Under the pieces are notes generated by a model. It saw only the letters and a program-made list of their open reading frames with translations, was not told the origin of the DNA and searched no databases. Below, piece after piece: positions 11,393-25,105 of a DNA stretch of 64,000 bases. Position 1 is the stretch's first letter. Each line of letters opens with the position of its first letter. The stretch covers positions 393,823 through 457,822 of the forward strand of contig JAKCWG010000839.1 of the NCBI GenBank assembly GCA_021464415.1, read 5' to 3'. This DNA comes from Lonicera japonica (Eukaryota > Streptophyta > Magnoliopsida > Dipsacales > Caprifoliaceae). A program made the position numbers and the translations under genes.

Positions 11393-12657
11393 TGTAACAC
11401 CCGGTGTTTTAATTTTCTAGTTAACGTCCTAATCTTTGTTATTATGATGCTTAAATACTTTCTTTCAGTTTAATTTGTTTGGGGAGATCCGAATTTGATT
11501 TCGTCATTTTCTATGCCTCACGTAAATACATTATAGCACTTCGGTGAAGTTTTATCACAATCGGATTCAAATTGGGCAAGTTCGAATTACTGTCGGACGA
11601 GAACTCAACTCAGTCCAGGTTTGGTGCCGAACCGGTATGGCCATTTTGGCATACCGGTCCGCCAGTCAAAAATGCGGTAATGCTTTGGCGCCAGACCGGT
11701 ATCCATTTTCCTCATACCGATTCGCCAGTTAAAATATTGCACATCGTTTTTAACAGATTTGACCTGCGTTAACCTCTTTTATTTCATTTTCCTCAACCTC
11801 ATTCCTCCATTTTTACACTCAGAGCTCTAATGAGAGTTAGAGAGAGGTTAGATGTGAGATTTTGATGCATGGTTGCTCAAATCTTGGAGTTTTGAATCAA
11901 AATTGTAGATTTCTCAAGCTTTTCGCGAGCCGAACCCATTTTCGAGGTCAATTATTCGATTTGGTCACTGTAGGAGGTCAATTTAGAGCTTCATCTTTCT
12001 GTCTAGAGCTGTAGAGGTGGGAACTTCCCCTTTTCTCTCATTCTTTGCATAAAGTGACTTGCTAGTAAAATAATGTAGTCCCATGGTACCAAAATCACTA
12101 TTTTTCTCTGCATGTGTAAGGAAAAATTCATACTTTTATAATCTGAGCTTGCATTTAGATGTTTACCATACTAATAATGATGTATATTAAGGTTGATTAT
12201 CATGCATATTGGTATTTATGGGCTGTTTTGTGATTTTGGTACTAAAATGACTAGAAATCAACCCATGTATGTCCAATACTCACTAAACTACAAGTTTTCC
12301 TAAATGTCCAGAATATTAATGACTTTAAATACATGATTAAAGCCTGTAGCTAGATATGTATGTGGTGACTTGTGAATTTTCGAATGGGTCTAGCATTGCC
12401 CCACTTGCCAGTTTGGATTAACATCATGAAATTGGAAAATTTAGCAAATGCTAGTACAATGCATGGATGACCTGAGCGTGTAAATTAAATTCTGAATATG
12501 CATAGTATTTCATTATTACATAAACTATATTTAGACATGTTAATTGATGGGTTGTTGCCTTACCAAGTGGTCTAGAACTACATCCAATTGTTTTTCACTT
12601 GAAAAAGGGATAAATTGAATGAAGAGTAAAGTAAATGTGCAATGCATAATTTATACA

Positions 12658-13226
12658 TAGGGGTGTTCACGAGTCGGTCAACCGACCCGTTGACCGCCTT
12701 TTTGGACCGGACCGACTACTTCGGTCCTTTATTTTTTTGGATTGGACCAGACCGAAAATGTATATAAGACCGGACCGAACCGAAGCAGTGTTTATTGGGT
12801 CGGTTTCGGTCGGTCCATCGGTCTGGGCTTGATATATGGGCTTGTTGCAAAATAAAGTTTGGCCTAGAATAATAAAAAATGTCTTAAAAAAAAGTGGCTA
12901 ACTTTTGCAAAAAAAAATAAAAATTAATACACAACAACAAAAATACACAGCTTTAAAAATTAATAGACAGCCATTTTATGTGCCAAAAAATAGATTGAAA
13001 TGTTAAAAAAGATGCCAACATTCAATGTTAAAAAGAGCAAATATATATATTTTTTTAAAATATACAAATACTTTGTTCGGTTCGGTTTTATAAGGTTTTT
13101 TAACCTATAGGACCGAGGATCGGACCGAATTTGATTGGTCCAAAAAAAAGTAGACCGAATCGACCCGCAACATATATAAAAACTGAAAAAAAGCTTACGG
13201 TCCAGTTCGGTTTTTGCACACCCCTA
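12658..13226. mobile_element. Non-autonomous hAT element (MITE), TSD TTTATACA
   Basis: This 569-bp element has terminal inverted repeats TAGGGGTGT and ACACCCCTA and a perfect 8-bp duplication TTTATACA (12650-12657 and 13227-13234). An 8-bp TSD and a GGGGTGT terminus are typical of hAT. Subterminal GGTCGG/GGACCGGACCGA motifs occur near both ends in inverted orientation, as expected for transposase-binding repeats. It encodes no transposase. Confidence 0.9.
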
Positions 13227-13620
13227 TTTATACAAATCTAAAAATTTTGACCATTATTTGTTGGATTTTGCTAAATTATGGTGTTGGCCCTTTTTCAAAG
13301 TTATAAAAAAGAGTTTTGTTGGGAATGAATGTATGATTTCACCCAAAAGCATTATAATTAACCCATGATATTGTGCGTGTATGATTATTGTGAAGCTATG
13401 AAATTTATTCATGAAAATTGTTGAGTTAATTGTTTTAACTTTATTCATGGGTTATTACTATTATCATTATTATTATCAAATCCCTGAGCATTACTACTAC
13501 CCGTTCGAGATTGTTATTGAGATTGTTGGAACCAGATAAGCACCGATATAGAAATGCTTGAGAGATATGTTATTGCACAAACCCATGGGAAAATGGGGTG
13601 CCATAAATCTGGTTACCAGT

Positions 13621-16600
13621 TGTGATGCCCCGAATCCCGTTACGAGGTTCAGACCTTCAGAACTCGGTTAATCACGGTGCCGTACGCGACGGTGGGTTTG
13701 AAATTTATAGCATAAAACTGATATAATAGAAAATTACATATAAGGCCACATTTTTAGAAAATTTTCGGCATGTGGAGTTCGCAAAATTGATAAATCCAAA
13801 CCTGTAAATTAATAAAATAATCCTGACTTTTAGAATTCAATCTCCACATTTGTAAAGTCTTTAATCAATAAAAGTGATCAAACAGTTCTTACATCAAACA
13901 AACCCTCCAACGAGGTCTCAAACAATGAAATGTCTTTACATTAGTTTTAAGTACAAATGATACATATTTATTGAATACATGCAAACTAAGTCGTCTACAA
14001 ACGATTACAAGTAGTCTAAGGATATCAGAGGTTTCTAGATCCCGCACACGCGCCATCCCACGGAAGTACATGCAAAATTGGTTTGGAAAATGGGAGTGAG
14101 CCAAACACGGGCTCAGTGGAAACTATAAGGGTTTGTATACTAAAGTACACATAGGAAAGCTCATGCATCGTGAAATAATTAAAGTAGTAAAAGTCGTGTC
14201 TGTACGTTTATACTATTCCGACATATGTATTCTACATGTATATATATATGTAGATTACTTTGTTTAAAATATAATGAAACTACGTTACATGTAATGCACG
14301 GAGGATGCCATCCCCAAACCTGAAAATATGATAAATAAATATAAATATCATCAAAGTACCGAAATAATATAGTAGCAAAGTATCTTTGAGATAATATAGT
14401 CATAGAATAAATGTAGGCACTAATCTAGTAACCGTCAATCTCATCTCTCATTTGACATCTAGGATTTTCTCAACTGTGTACCACGATCGCGATCTAAGCC
14501 CCCAAGGTTAGGATATGCAGCCCCCAAGGCTAGGTCCCCCCGTGGACCACCTAGATGGTGTAGGGTATGCCGCCCATGGGGTCCCCCTACTGACCATAGA
14601 ATATGCCGCTCTCAAAGCAGGGTCCTTCTACGCAGACTAGGTTGTGTAGCCACCGAGGCTAGGTCAACCTAATGGACCATTAGTGCCTTACAAATCCAAA
14701 ACATCAATAAATAGTATTCTCAAAGATTATACTTATATACATATCATACATATATGTACATATATACATATATCTCCATGCACAACGCGTAAGCCTTCTA
14801 TCAACTATATATGTACGCTATAAGTGGATAGATTCATAAACAACGAAAATAGAGACAGCTTAAGATGGACCTAACGTACACTTGCCATTTAGGAAACTAA
14901 TACCATCGCATGATCATATCAATGCAATACTTGAACAATCCCAATGAGCAAACTAATAATCTATTGGTATTAAGCTCTTGGGCTAATAGAAAAACGATTC
15001 CAAGGTAATTTGCCAGTTCTATAGGGTATTCATCGCATGGATATAGTCATAGTGATTTTGATAGTTAAATCTACAATTAACTCACTATTGTTAAACGTGT
15101 AATACATAAAATATTACAAGGTTTGTTACCCAAAATGGTGAGTCTTTGCCACGTTCATGGTATTAGTAATTAAAATGGCATGTGTATGCTATCCATATCA
15201 TAAGAAATATATATGTATGACTCCATCTCAATATACTAAATAAAGTATGCATCCAAAGCACTTTGTGGTTGTATTATATTGCTAGCTACGCACACAAATG
15301 TGCAAATGGGGTTTCTTGTATAATTATCGGAGTAGTTCCTTTACAACTCAAAAATATATAAATATATATATAGGAACTAGTGAGTATACTATATATATAG
15401 TGCTAAGTTCTTATTAAAAAAAATGATATAGTTCAATTCTTGTATATTCTCTCCTCATAGATCATAAATTGATGTAAAATAATTATGGATTGAGTAAATG
15501 TGCCATCGGATATTAACAATAGCTTGTGACGTACCAGTAAGTGATAAGATTCCTATTTTCAGACAAACACAAGTATGATTTACATAGTGTTGAGCTTAAA
15601 TCTTACAAAACTCATATTTTCAAAACCATAACATTATATATATTTATAAGAGCTCAACTAAGTATACGCACATACGCGCTCGTGGGCTCGACTACGGCTT
15701 GCAACATTCTTGAGAATAATGAAGCTCATCCAAAATAACATTAGTCTAGGACTAAACATGTATAAATCAAGAGAAACATCACCAAATCACAACCCAAAAC
15801 CCTATGTACGCGTACCAATAAGCGCGTAAGGAAAAATTCCCAACTTATGATTCAAAAGAAAGGGTGCAACACATAATAGTTGAAAATGAGCTTGAATACT
15901 AGTGTTTCTACCTTTATAGGGTTAATCCCTCGAAGACTTGCCATTAAATCGAGCCGGAAAACATCAATTTCGAAAATCCCAATTTTTTTAAACTTTTAAG
16001 CCCTAAAAATGGTGGAATTGATTGAAGGAGAAGATGAAGATGGTGGGGGGATTTGTAAAGGATGGAGGGCCTTAAAATATTCCTCTCTAGTTCTCTCTCA
16101 TCTCTCTTTGGTCATAGAAGCTTGGGTGAGAATGGAGGTGGAAGGGGAAGAAGGGGATAAGTGTAAATGAGAGGGGAAGGGGTTAAAAACATGTTGGTAC
16201 ACCTCTGATCAATCAGAGGGTCACTTACCTGAAGTCCCCCATTTTTCCTTCAAAAAATCTTGTTTTTCGCAACCTATTTTGACCTCTGAAACGACCTCAA
16301 TTTGACTCGGCCTTCAACGAAAGTTGTAGAGGGGAAAGAGATGAAACCATGGCCACAAACAGGGACTCATTTGGACTTCATATGAAGAAGTTATGGCCTT
16401 TTAAAGTTGGCTAAAAACTCATTTTGGCAAAAGTTCGATTTTTCGCCGTTAGCCGCCAAATTCAATCGCGGCTTCCCGAATTGCTTTCTAACCATGCACC
16501 CCTACTTAATAATATTAAAATGACTTGTTGGAAGTGTTGGATTGATTACATAAGATTGAGAACAAAATTAGCTCCCCCAACAGAGATTTTTGCCTTAAAC

Positions 16601-16646
16601 GGGCTTAAGAAGAAAATGATCACAGAGATAAATACGAGACGTTACA
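13621..16646 (-). mobile_element. Long solo LTR, Tekay/Del-like, minus orientation
   Basis: Read on the minus strand, it begins TGTAACGTCTCG and ends GGGGCATCACA, the usual look of a Tekay/Del LTR; it is 3026 bp. It is inserted in the plus-strand solo LTR 11393-17371, whose sequence continues on both sides. The flanking 5-mers CCAGT and CCTGC agree at only 3 of 5 positions, so the TSD is either mutated or the boundary is off by a base or two. No coding domain is seen inside. Confidence 0.7.
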
Positions 16647-17371
16647 CCTGCACTGACCCATGGTAATATGGGCTGCGTTTGTGAGTAGTATATTCTATCT
16701 GGTACCGGTATTAGGTCGAGGAGGAGGAAGAGGTGGATGGATTACGTTATGAGCGATACAATATGGTTGTGCCTTGAGATATGGTTGTTTGAGGTAGGTC
16801 AGTATGCCAGGGCGGGCCAACTTATTTTCAATTGTATAAATCATTGACTATTTTTCAAGCTGAACTTTTATAACTATTGTTTTAGAACTAAAGATTGTAA
16901 ACATTGGTTTCTTGCATATGATTGCATTTTGGAACCTTATGGTTCCCACTGGGCCAGCATTAGCTCATTCCCTCATTTCCCATTGCAAGTTCATCTCATA
17001 GCGTTTTGTCGAGTTCACAAGGAAGAGTGCGGGATTTTCGTTACCCTCTGATACCATGAGTTGTGTTTGATTATTTCTCTAGTTTATAGACTTTAACTGC
17101 ATGAATTATGTATCAATATATTTTTGTAAAGTGATGACTTGGAATGATTTTCACTTTGGAAAAACATCAAGATTTGAGCTTGTAAAGTTGTATTCTTTAG
17201 ATTTTCAACAGGATTGGTATATTGTTTGTACGGAGGCATCATGCAGCATTTTTCACGAAATTCTAGAGTCTTATATTATGTTGCAATTTTTCTCTTTAAT
17301 TCGCCTTTGTTTTTAACTGTTGTTAGAGACAACATCCGTTAACGCCTGCTTTAAAAAGGCAGGTTGTTACA

Positions 17372-19860
17372 TTTAACCTATTATAATAGGTTAAGGTGAC
17401 CTGTTCTTTTTTTTTTTTACTTTCTTTACTTCTTTCTGCATTATATCATCACGTTTTATCTTTACCTGCAACATCAAGAAGAAATTAAATCTTTATTGTT
17501 TTCTTTATAAAAAACCAGATAAAAAAAAAAGAAATATAATCTTTTTTTTTTTTAATCAAAAAAAAAAAAGTGTCCATCTCTCTCATGATTTTTTTTTACT
17601 TTATACCAATGTTTTACAAGGCAAAAGTATAAATCTAGACATTTGCTTATCCAAAGGCAAGGCTTAAGCTTTTTGTGCAAAATATTTTTATATTAAAAAA
17701 ATGATAAATAATTAATATGAGTATGAAAATAGATTTTTATGTCATTTTATTGCCAAGTTTTTTAGTTTAAGGGGTAAAGTGCTAAATAAAAATAGCTTAA
17801 GAGTCTGTTGTAATTTATTAAAATTAAGACTTCTCCCCCTTAATAATGTTGTGTCCAAACACCAATTTAATGAGGAAAGAAATCAAATAATAATAATAAT
17901 CAATGTGTTGTGTTTGTCAAACATTTTGAGATGATCATATTTTATAAGGATAAGGAGTAGGGATATAATGGATTGTAATTAAAAAAATCATGGAATGAAT
18001 CTCTAATTTAAGATTCCTTAAAATTGAATGGAATTGAATGGAAAAAAAAATAACATTTCATCAGGTAACAACAAGTTACCCACTTAACCTTGCATTTAAT
18101 GCTTTTTATTTTTTCAATGTGCATTAATTATATTAGCCAACTACTCATTTGATCTCAACCTTGATTTTTGATCCAATGGTTAATATTACCATAATTATCC
18201 ATGAATAGAGAAAGAAGGTAACCATTGAAACCACACTTATATAAATGTAAATATATATATATATAATAAAAGAATGATTAAAAGATATAAAATATTCACA
18301 AAAATGACGTGTCATTTACATGAATGCCGATTGGTTGGATTTTAGGACACTAATATATATAAAATGTGGTGGGTTCTACCAATGCACTTGTCTAATTACA
18401 TATTTGACACATCATATTCATGCAAACTTTTTGTGCACCTTATGTAACGTAAATCAATTAAAAAGGTTTTTGCAAGGGCAATGTAACTAAGAGAATCACA
18501 TACCATCAATGCAACATAACTCAAATTGTACTGCTTCCACTTGTTGTATTGTGAGCCCAACGGTTCAATCCCCCACCCCCATCATATCGTATTTCTCAAA
18601 ATCTTAAACCGCGTGTGTATCTCAAACAAAAATGAAGTTTTAGAATTGCAAATTATAAGAAATTAGGTTTCTCCGATAAATTGTAAAAGATAATCATTTT
18701 CTATTCTTTTCAATTCTCAATCTCTCCTCTCCTAAACTTTCAAAGCAATGTTAAATGGTTCTATCTACATGTTGTCAACAACACAGAAAATGCATATTTA
18801 CAGTAATAACTAAAGCAAAACACCATCAAACTAAAATAGAACTAATCTAAAATAGCCACGCATTAACATCTATAAGCTCTCTTTCTCCTAGCATCACATA
18901 GTAAGCTTTTGCCATCAGAGAATCTGCTTAGTAAATTTTTCCCATCAAACTTCTAGTTGTTGTATCAATATGATTGAAATGAAAGTGTTCAAAGTCTCAA
19001 AAAAGAATGCCGGCTTACTACAAAGTTTCACATACTCTTCCAAATCATGGACTCGACCTTCCAGATTGCTTGAAGCATACATGTCTCCAACCACCAAAAC
19101 GTTGCCAATCAAGACATAAAGTTAAATGTGTGTATATGTGCGCGCGCGCGCGTGAGAGGGAGAGAGAGAAATTGATTAGTGAAGGAAAAGAAAAGTTTCT
19201 CTACGTGGACCCAATAGGCAGCCTAAAAAAACTCAGTAAATGGAAAGAAAAGCAAGTGCCAAAAGACTATTGAAGTGACTAAAAGTTCCACTGGGCTTTA
19301 AAGCTAAAAACTAGAATACTACTCCATCTCAACAGAAGTTGTGGTTGTTTCTTTTCGTACAATTTTTCTCAGCGATCAATCAAACAAAGTACAGATAGGT
19401 CATCTCATGTGCATGCCTATTTGTTTTATGTGCATGTTCCTGCATTTAGGCAAATTCCATAATAAAGACACTTATATACATACATATATATAGAGATAAA
19501 GTGTGTGTTCATATATATAGAGAGCGAAAGTGTTACAGTTTTGAGTTGGGATTGGAGGTAGGTGACTACGGGTTGGAGGTCCTTAACATAAGATCGAAGA
19601 TGGTTAACTTTATCAGCTATATCCAAATTCCAAAAGAAAAGTCTTCGAGGTTCAATTGTATTAGTCATCCCCGATCTGTACCATTCAGCAACCATATTAG
19701 GACGCGTTTGTGCTCGCTGCAAGAATAATCAATCGAGTTAATAGACGTACTACACATATTATTTTGCGAGTAGATCCCTTTCTTAACATCTTATATGATA
19801 TATATATATATATATAGATAAAAGCCAATACAAATAAATAAAATAAAATTAGAAAAATTG
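17372..19860. other. AT-rich non-coding DNA with simple repeats
   Basis: Homopolymer runs (about 17408-17570), a TA run (about 18249) and a short CG/GA simple repeat (about 19140-19170) are visible. Small open frames around 19.0-19.7 kb show no recognisable domain. The copia element's reverse transcriptase would be expected below about 19.86 kb but is not found. Confidence 0.4.
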
Positions 19861-20099
19861 CCTCCTTGGATAGGTCTAGGGCTTGGTGTTTGAGGTTTCT
19901 GACTTTGTCTAGGAGAAGGTCAACTTCCTCAGATAGCATCAATTGATCAGCGGCAATTTCATTGACATGGTCAACTTCCTCAGATGGCATCAATTGATAG
20001 GCGGTAATTTCATTAATTGACTTTGGGGGTTCCACACAATCCTTCTCTTGATGTTGCTTAGATAAGGAGTTGGTTACAACAGCTTTTCAAGTGTATTTG

Positions 20100-20910
20100 A
20101 AATGGACGATTAGTTATTTGTGTCAGGCAGTGGTGGGTCAACTTTAGTAGGCACAACTTCAGTGGGCAAGGTTGCGGTGATATGTTAGAAGATGGTTCCA
20201 TTTCGGTTGGCAAAGTTGTTAGTGGCGAACTCAACGTCGAGGTTGGGAATACATTTATTGAACCCATCTCTTCTTTATTAAGATTCCCAAATAGCTAAAC
20301 TTTCTTATAATGTTCCTTCTAAAGTTCAGGCCAATGAAAGTACATAATATATTTGTGGAATGTCATGTCCATGGTGACATACAATTTCTAAGTTGGGGGA
20401 TGATAACACCGATACCTTATCTATAAAGATGTATACCTTACAAATACGAACTTGAGAGCACAAGATTCAAGCTTGGTCTGTTGTTCCTTCGGTAAATGAA
20501 AAAATGAAACACATCCAAACACCCGTGGGGGAAGATTCGACATTGTTGGCCCCGATTAGTGATGCCTGGACCACTTCTAACATATGTCGATTCTTCTTTT
20601 TTGCAACTCCGTTTTGCTGAGAGGTATAAGGGCATGTAGTTTACTGAGCAATACCATGAAGCTTGAGATATGCCTGTAATTCTATACCCATATACTCACC
20701 ATCGTTATCGCTGCGGAGAACTTAAATGGTAGCCTTATATTGTGTATTGATCTATTTATGAAATCTCTACACTAAAGTACTAACTTCACCTTTAGACTTC
20801 ATTGGACATACCCATGTCATTTTAGTACAATCATCAATAAAAGTAATAAACCATCCTATACCACTTAAAAATGAAATAGGAAATGGACCCTAAACATCAG
20901 AATGCATAAG
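20100..20910 (-). pseudogene. Copia integrase remnant (continuation beyond the nested element)
   Basis: Minus-strand translation from 20905 gives HSDV and then WFITFIDDCTKMTW, the start of a copia integrase core. RSDNDGEY follows (near 20700) with the second catalytic Asp, then QQNGVAKKKNRH (near 20600) in the position of the catalytic Glu region. Further down, VTMDMTFH-like residues (near 20370) mark the conserved post-integrase segment. Several stops and frameshifts are present. Removing the 10.7-kb insertion and one ATAAG copy puts the two halves back in the same frame. Confidence 0.85.
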
Positions 20911-23141
20911 TGTGAACACCTCATTTTGCGACCCCCGCAAGAATCCTGATCTCTAAAGAAATGAACACGCATGCATGCACGAGCATTCTTAGATGCACAC
21001 GTACTTTGTATATGTGATGCAGGTCAAAGAAGAAAGCCGAAAGGACCCCGGATGAGAAGTTACAGAATTATCAAAAACTGCCGGAACCGAAAACCGTAAA
21101 AACTCCTGAAAACTTGTGAAAGGAGAGTTACGCATTTCTGATCATTCTCAAACTTTTAGATTTGTTATACATTACCATAAAGAGTAGCATACTCGAAAAT
21201 TAGCTTGATTCGACGGTCGGATCTCCAAAAATTCAGAAAACCATGAGTTTATTTCGGGTGTTCAAATGGAGGCCTTTTGGAAGTTAAAATAATCTAAAGT
21301 TTGGTCAGTAGATATGTCTTATCATGGGGAAGAACATATTCAAAGTTTAGCTTTGTCAAACATGGGATCATCAAGAATCAATTTGTCTATCGTGCAATTC
21401 TAGTCGAAATGTCCTTTGTAGTAAATTAAAATAAATAAAGGCCTTCCCGAATTCGGATTGACCTCAAATTTAGATACAGGCTATAAAACATTTGGAGGGA
21501 AAACATATACAAAATTCAGGAAAATCTAATGGCTGGAAGTTCAATTGTATAGGTTGTTGTACGCAAGTACGTTTCCTACGTGGGAACAAACTCTTTGTAC
21601 CAAGTCGAGGAGACCGAGTCCTTCCCGAATTCCGATTGTCTCCAATTTTTTACATAGTCTATAAGACTTCTACTGGCAATACATATCCAAAAATCAGCAT
21701 CATCCAACGATTATAACTTTACTTGTCATACAAACAAGTGACATTGTCTAGAACAAGTACCTTTCCTATGCGGGAACAAACTCTTTGTACCAATCCGAGG
21801 AGACCGAGTCCTTTTCGAACTTTAATCGTCTTCAAATTTTTACAAGATCTAAAAGACTTCTATTGGAAATAGATGTCCAAAAATTAGCAAGATCCAACGG
21901 TTGGAACTTGACTTGTCATACAAACAAGTGACCTTGTCTACAACAAGTACATTTCCTACGCGAAAACAAACTCTTCGTACCAATCAGAGCAAAAGGAGAC
22001 CTTCCCGAATTTTGATCGACCTGAAATTTTGAAAAGATCTAGAAGACTTATATTCCCAACACATATCAAAAAATCAGCATGATCCAATGGTGGGAAGGCT
22101 TCGCGATAAGCTCCAAGAGTCCTGATTGCAATATATTTTCTTACTCTCCAAGCATTTTTTAACTATAAATAGACCCCTCTCCATTCATATTTATCATAAA
22201 CAATCAAAGGTGATTTCATGGTACACACCAAGAGACCTTTATTCTCTCCCTCCAAGAGAGCTCAGGTATAATTTTCTCTCTCTTATTTTATTTATTCGTC
22301 AGATTTATAATTCATATTATTGTCTGCATAATTTATATCATTTGATAGCTTTTCAAAACCCTTTTTCCAATTGTTTTTCAAAACCAATAGCGTATAATAA
22401 TCCAATTCCAAAATATTATTATTACTTTCTTACTTTTTTAAAAGTCCGAATTAGCGGTATTGTTATACGAAGAAGTTGATAATCGCTATATATTCAATCT
22501 AACTCATAGATTGTAGTGTGCATGTGATAAATATTCGATTACGAGAGCACTATTGCATCTATACCGGTTTAATCAATGGACTATGGTACACGATCGGTTA
22601 ACTCGCTTCATATAATATCGAATATAAGATTCCACATCGAATTAGTTTTCGAAAATCCCAATACTTTACAAAATCACTTGTTTCATTGCATCTATTATTA
22701 TCAAACTCTCTTTTTCAAATCACACACACACGCACACTTATTTTTAAAATCATGGGCAAACAAGAAAACATATCGTTTTTATCTTAATCCCAAAATCTTG
22801 GTTTCTAAGGCAAGTATAGAAAGCTGTAAAGTAATAGCAATAACATGCAAGAACTGAATTATAACATGCGCATATCCTACTCAAGAGGCTGAAAGGGCGA
22901 ATTGGGTGCCTAACACCTTCTCAATTCGTAACTTAATCCCCGAACCTTCGAATCAACTGGTTTCGCATACATTGTATATAAGAGGATATTTAGTCCATAA
23001 ATACGTTTCTTTTACATAAACCTTTTTTGTTTATTTAGTAAAACAAACTGGCGACTCTTATTCTTTTTAAAACTGATTTTCAAAGCAACACAGAATCGCC
23101 GCTCACGAGGACCCCAGGCGTCGAGAACGCTGGTTCTCACA
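20911..23141 (+). repeat. 5' LTR of the Tat-type element
   Basis: This 2231-bp LTR begins TGTGAACACCTC and ends GGTTCTCACA. A promoter-like TATAAATAGACCC lies near 22163. The LTR contains an internal tandem duplication with a period of 190 bp: TTTCCTA(C/T)G-containing units start at about 21571, 21761 and 21951. An (AC)n run lies near 22723. Confidence 0.92.
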
Positions 23142-23142
23142 G

Positions 23143-23160
23143 TGGCGACTCTTCTGGGGA
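23143..23160 (+). other. Primer-binding site, tRNA-Arg type
   Basis: Directly after the 5' LTR the sequence TGGCGACTCTTCTGGGGA appears. This matches the primer-binding site commonly seen in Tat/Ogre-lineage gypsy elements, where it pairs with the 3' end of a tRNA-Arg. It supports the lineage call even though no pol domain is present. Confidence 0.8.
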
Positions 23161-24781
23161 CTTCTAAGAGGATTAGACTCTAAACAAGAGTAAAATATGT
23201 GTGGATAATTGATTATGTTTGCAGGCTTTCTTTTTCGGCTTTAGTCTTAGGATAACATAGATGTGCTTTAGGAGGATACCATGATTCCTTTTTGTTTGTA
23301 ATTAATGTTTGAGGAAATTTTTTTCATAAATAAAATTTAAAAGTACTCGAACAAACCCTAAAAGCGCTTATCATAATGAACCTCCATAATTGTTATTTTG
23401 CACGCACTCACTATCATCATGCTTTATCGCGAGTGTGAATTTACCCTATCAACCTCGGGACCAAAGTCGTGACTAGGCCGTGGACTTGCAGGTTTACACT
23501 AGCCAAAAGCGCATGGGACCACTCTCTTTGGCCAAGTACCAAACTAAGATATATCGAGTGACAAGAACACTCACTTACCCAGAATATATATCAAAAGGTC
23601 CTTGCACGTACGCCTTTGGGGTATATAGCAAGACCTGCCAATTAGGAGGGAGCCTTAAACCTTACCCTTTTAAACCACGCTTGCATGTAGGATGCGTCAG
23701 CTTAGTACACTCAAATTTCTGGATGTTTTCTTGACCGTCGGTCGAGAGATTAGTGAACAAAAGGCCTTGTCATACATATCACTCTTTGTTTGGCAAGTAC
23801 GGCCGGTGGCTGCCCAACCCCGTCTGTAGAAATCCCTCACTAAAACTCGTTAGTGAGAATTTTTCTATCACTATTTTTACAAAAAAGTAACTCGAAGAGG
23901 AGAGAACTTCTTGATTTTTCTAAATGTTTTCCCAAAAAAATGAGTCATTTTCTAAAATAAATTTTTAAAATCGGAAGGTTATAAGGGTACCCCGGGAATT
24001 CATATTCCTACCTTAAACCTATTCACGGGGCTCTCAAGTTGTTGCTGTCGGTCTGTTTTTGCCTAGTCATCAAAAAGTGATTTTCGATTTTATTTTCCTG
24101 TTGAGTCATAATTTTTCGAGAATTATGCAACCCATGGCAAAATATTCATTTTTCGGTTAATCCCCGATTTCTTTCTCCCCATTCTTCACCCCACTCGGAT
24201 TATCTACTGCTAACACTAGTCGACTGGGCTGGTAGAGATCAAACTAGATGACTCATGAGATTAGGCTCACCACCGATCATGCCTCCTCATTGCAACACCG
24301 GGCTACTACTTCATCAAACTGGGGTCGACAATATGTAGGGTAATTACAGTGAAGCTTCTCATGTAGCGGGTTCCCCGCCTGGTCTCGTTCTCCCGTAAAC
24401 TAAGGGTGGTACTTTAACCCTTGAACATCTTTACTATCTAATCCATGATCTGACCTAATCTGTAGCCATCATGAAGGATCACCAAGTGGCCACCCAAGCC
24501 CATTTTAAGCCCTAATCACTGTCAGAACACTTGCTGAACCAAACCAATTCAATCCAAATCCATAACCAACTGAAGGGAACCAAACTCGAGACCCAATAGC
24601 TCCACCTAACATTCTCTAATGCATTATCCCAGTTCATGCTAACATTAACCACCCACTTCCTGTGGCCCTGGCCAACATCGTTGTACCACCGGCGCAAGAT
24701 CCCGAAATCGCCTGGTTAAACCCTAAACATAACCAACCCCTTTAAAACCATAATCCTCAAGCCATCCTTGATGTAGATCAT

Positions 24782-25105
24782 AACAGCTCCCCGAAGACTA
24801 GCCTCACCATCATCATTCACATATACTGAGGGTGCAGAGGGTATATGCACTGAGGGTGTTGACAAGAAAACCCGAACAGCTCCCTGAAGGCTAGCCTTAC
24901 CATCATCGTTCGCATACACTAAGGGTGCAGAGGGTATATGCACTAAGGGTTTCTACAAGAAAACCAGAACAGCTCCCCGAAGACTAGACTCACCATCATC
25001 GTTCGCATATATTTAGGGTGCCGATGGTACATCTACTGAGGGTATCGACCAGAAGACCCGAACACCTCTCTAAAGACTAGCCTCTCCATTCATCATTCGC
25101 ACTAA
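24782..25105. repeat. 93-bp tandem repeat array in the Tat-type element
   Basis: About 3.5 units with starts at 24782, 24875, 24968 and 25060, each beginning near AACAGCTCCCCGAAGACTAG. The period (93, 93, 92) is essentially a multiple of three. On the minus strand it reads as a repeated peptide containing HIPSAPSVYVNDDG, without a recognised function. Confidence 0.85.

Larger units (their letters stand above)
11393..17371 (+). mobile_element. Solo LTR, Tekay/Del-like Ty3/gypsy (TSD TTTAA), interrupted
   Basis: The LTR begins TGTAACACCC and ends GGTTGTTACA, with perfect TTTAA target duplications at 11388-11392 and 17372-17376. Removing the nested 13621-16646 insertion leaves about 2.95 kb. 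TGTAAC...GTTACA termini and long non-coding LTRs fit the Tekay/Del chromovirus group; the clade is an inference. There is no gag-pol, so it is a solo LTR. It also hosts a hAT MITE at 12658-13226. Confidence 0.8.

Noticed and set aside
19426..20035. Minus-strand open frames possibly continuing the copia pol
   Set aside because: No RT or RNase H motif is visible; similarity to copia fades at about 19.86-20.05 kb, so these were not annotated as coding.
22126..22857. Two open frames within the 5' LTR of the Tat-type element
   Set aside because: The frames overlap LTR landmarks (TATA box, AC run) and are not kept in the 3' LTR or the solo LTR at 48823, so they are not coding.
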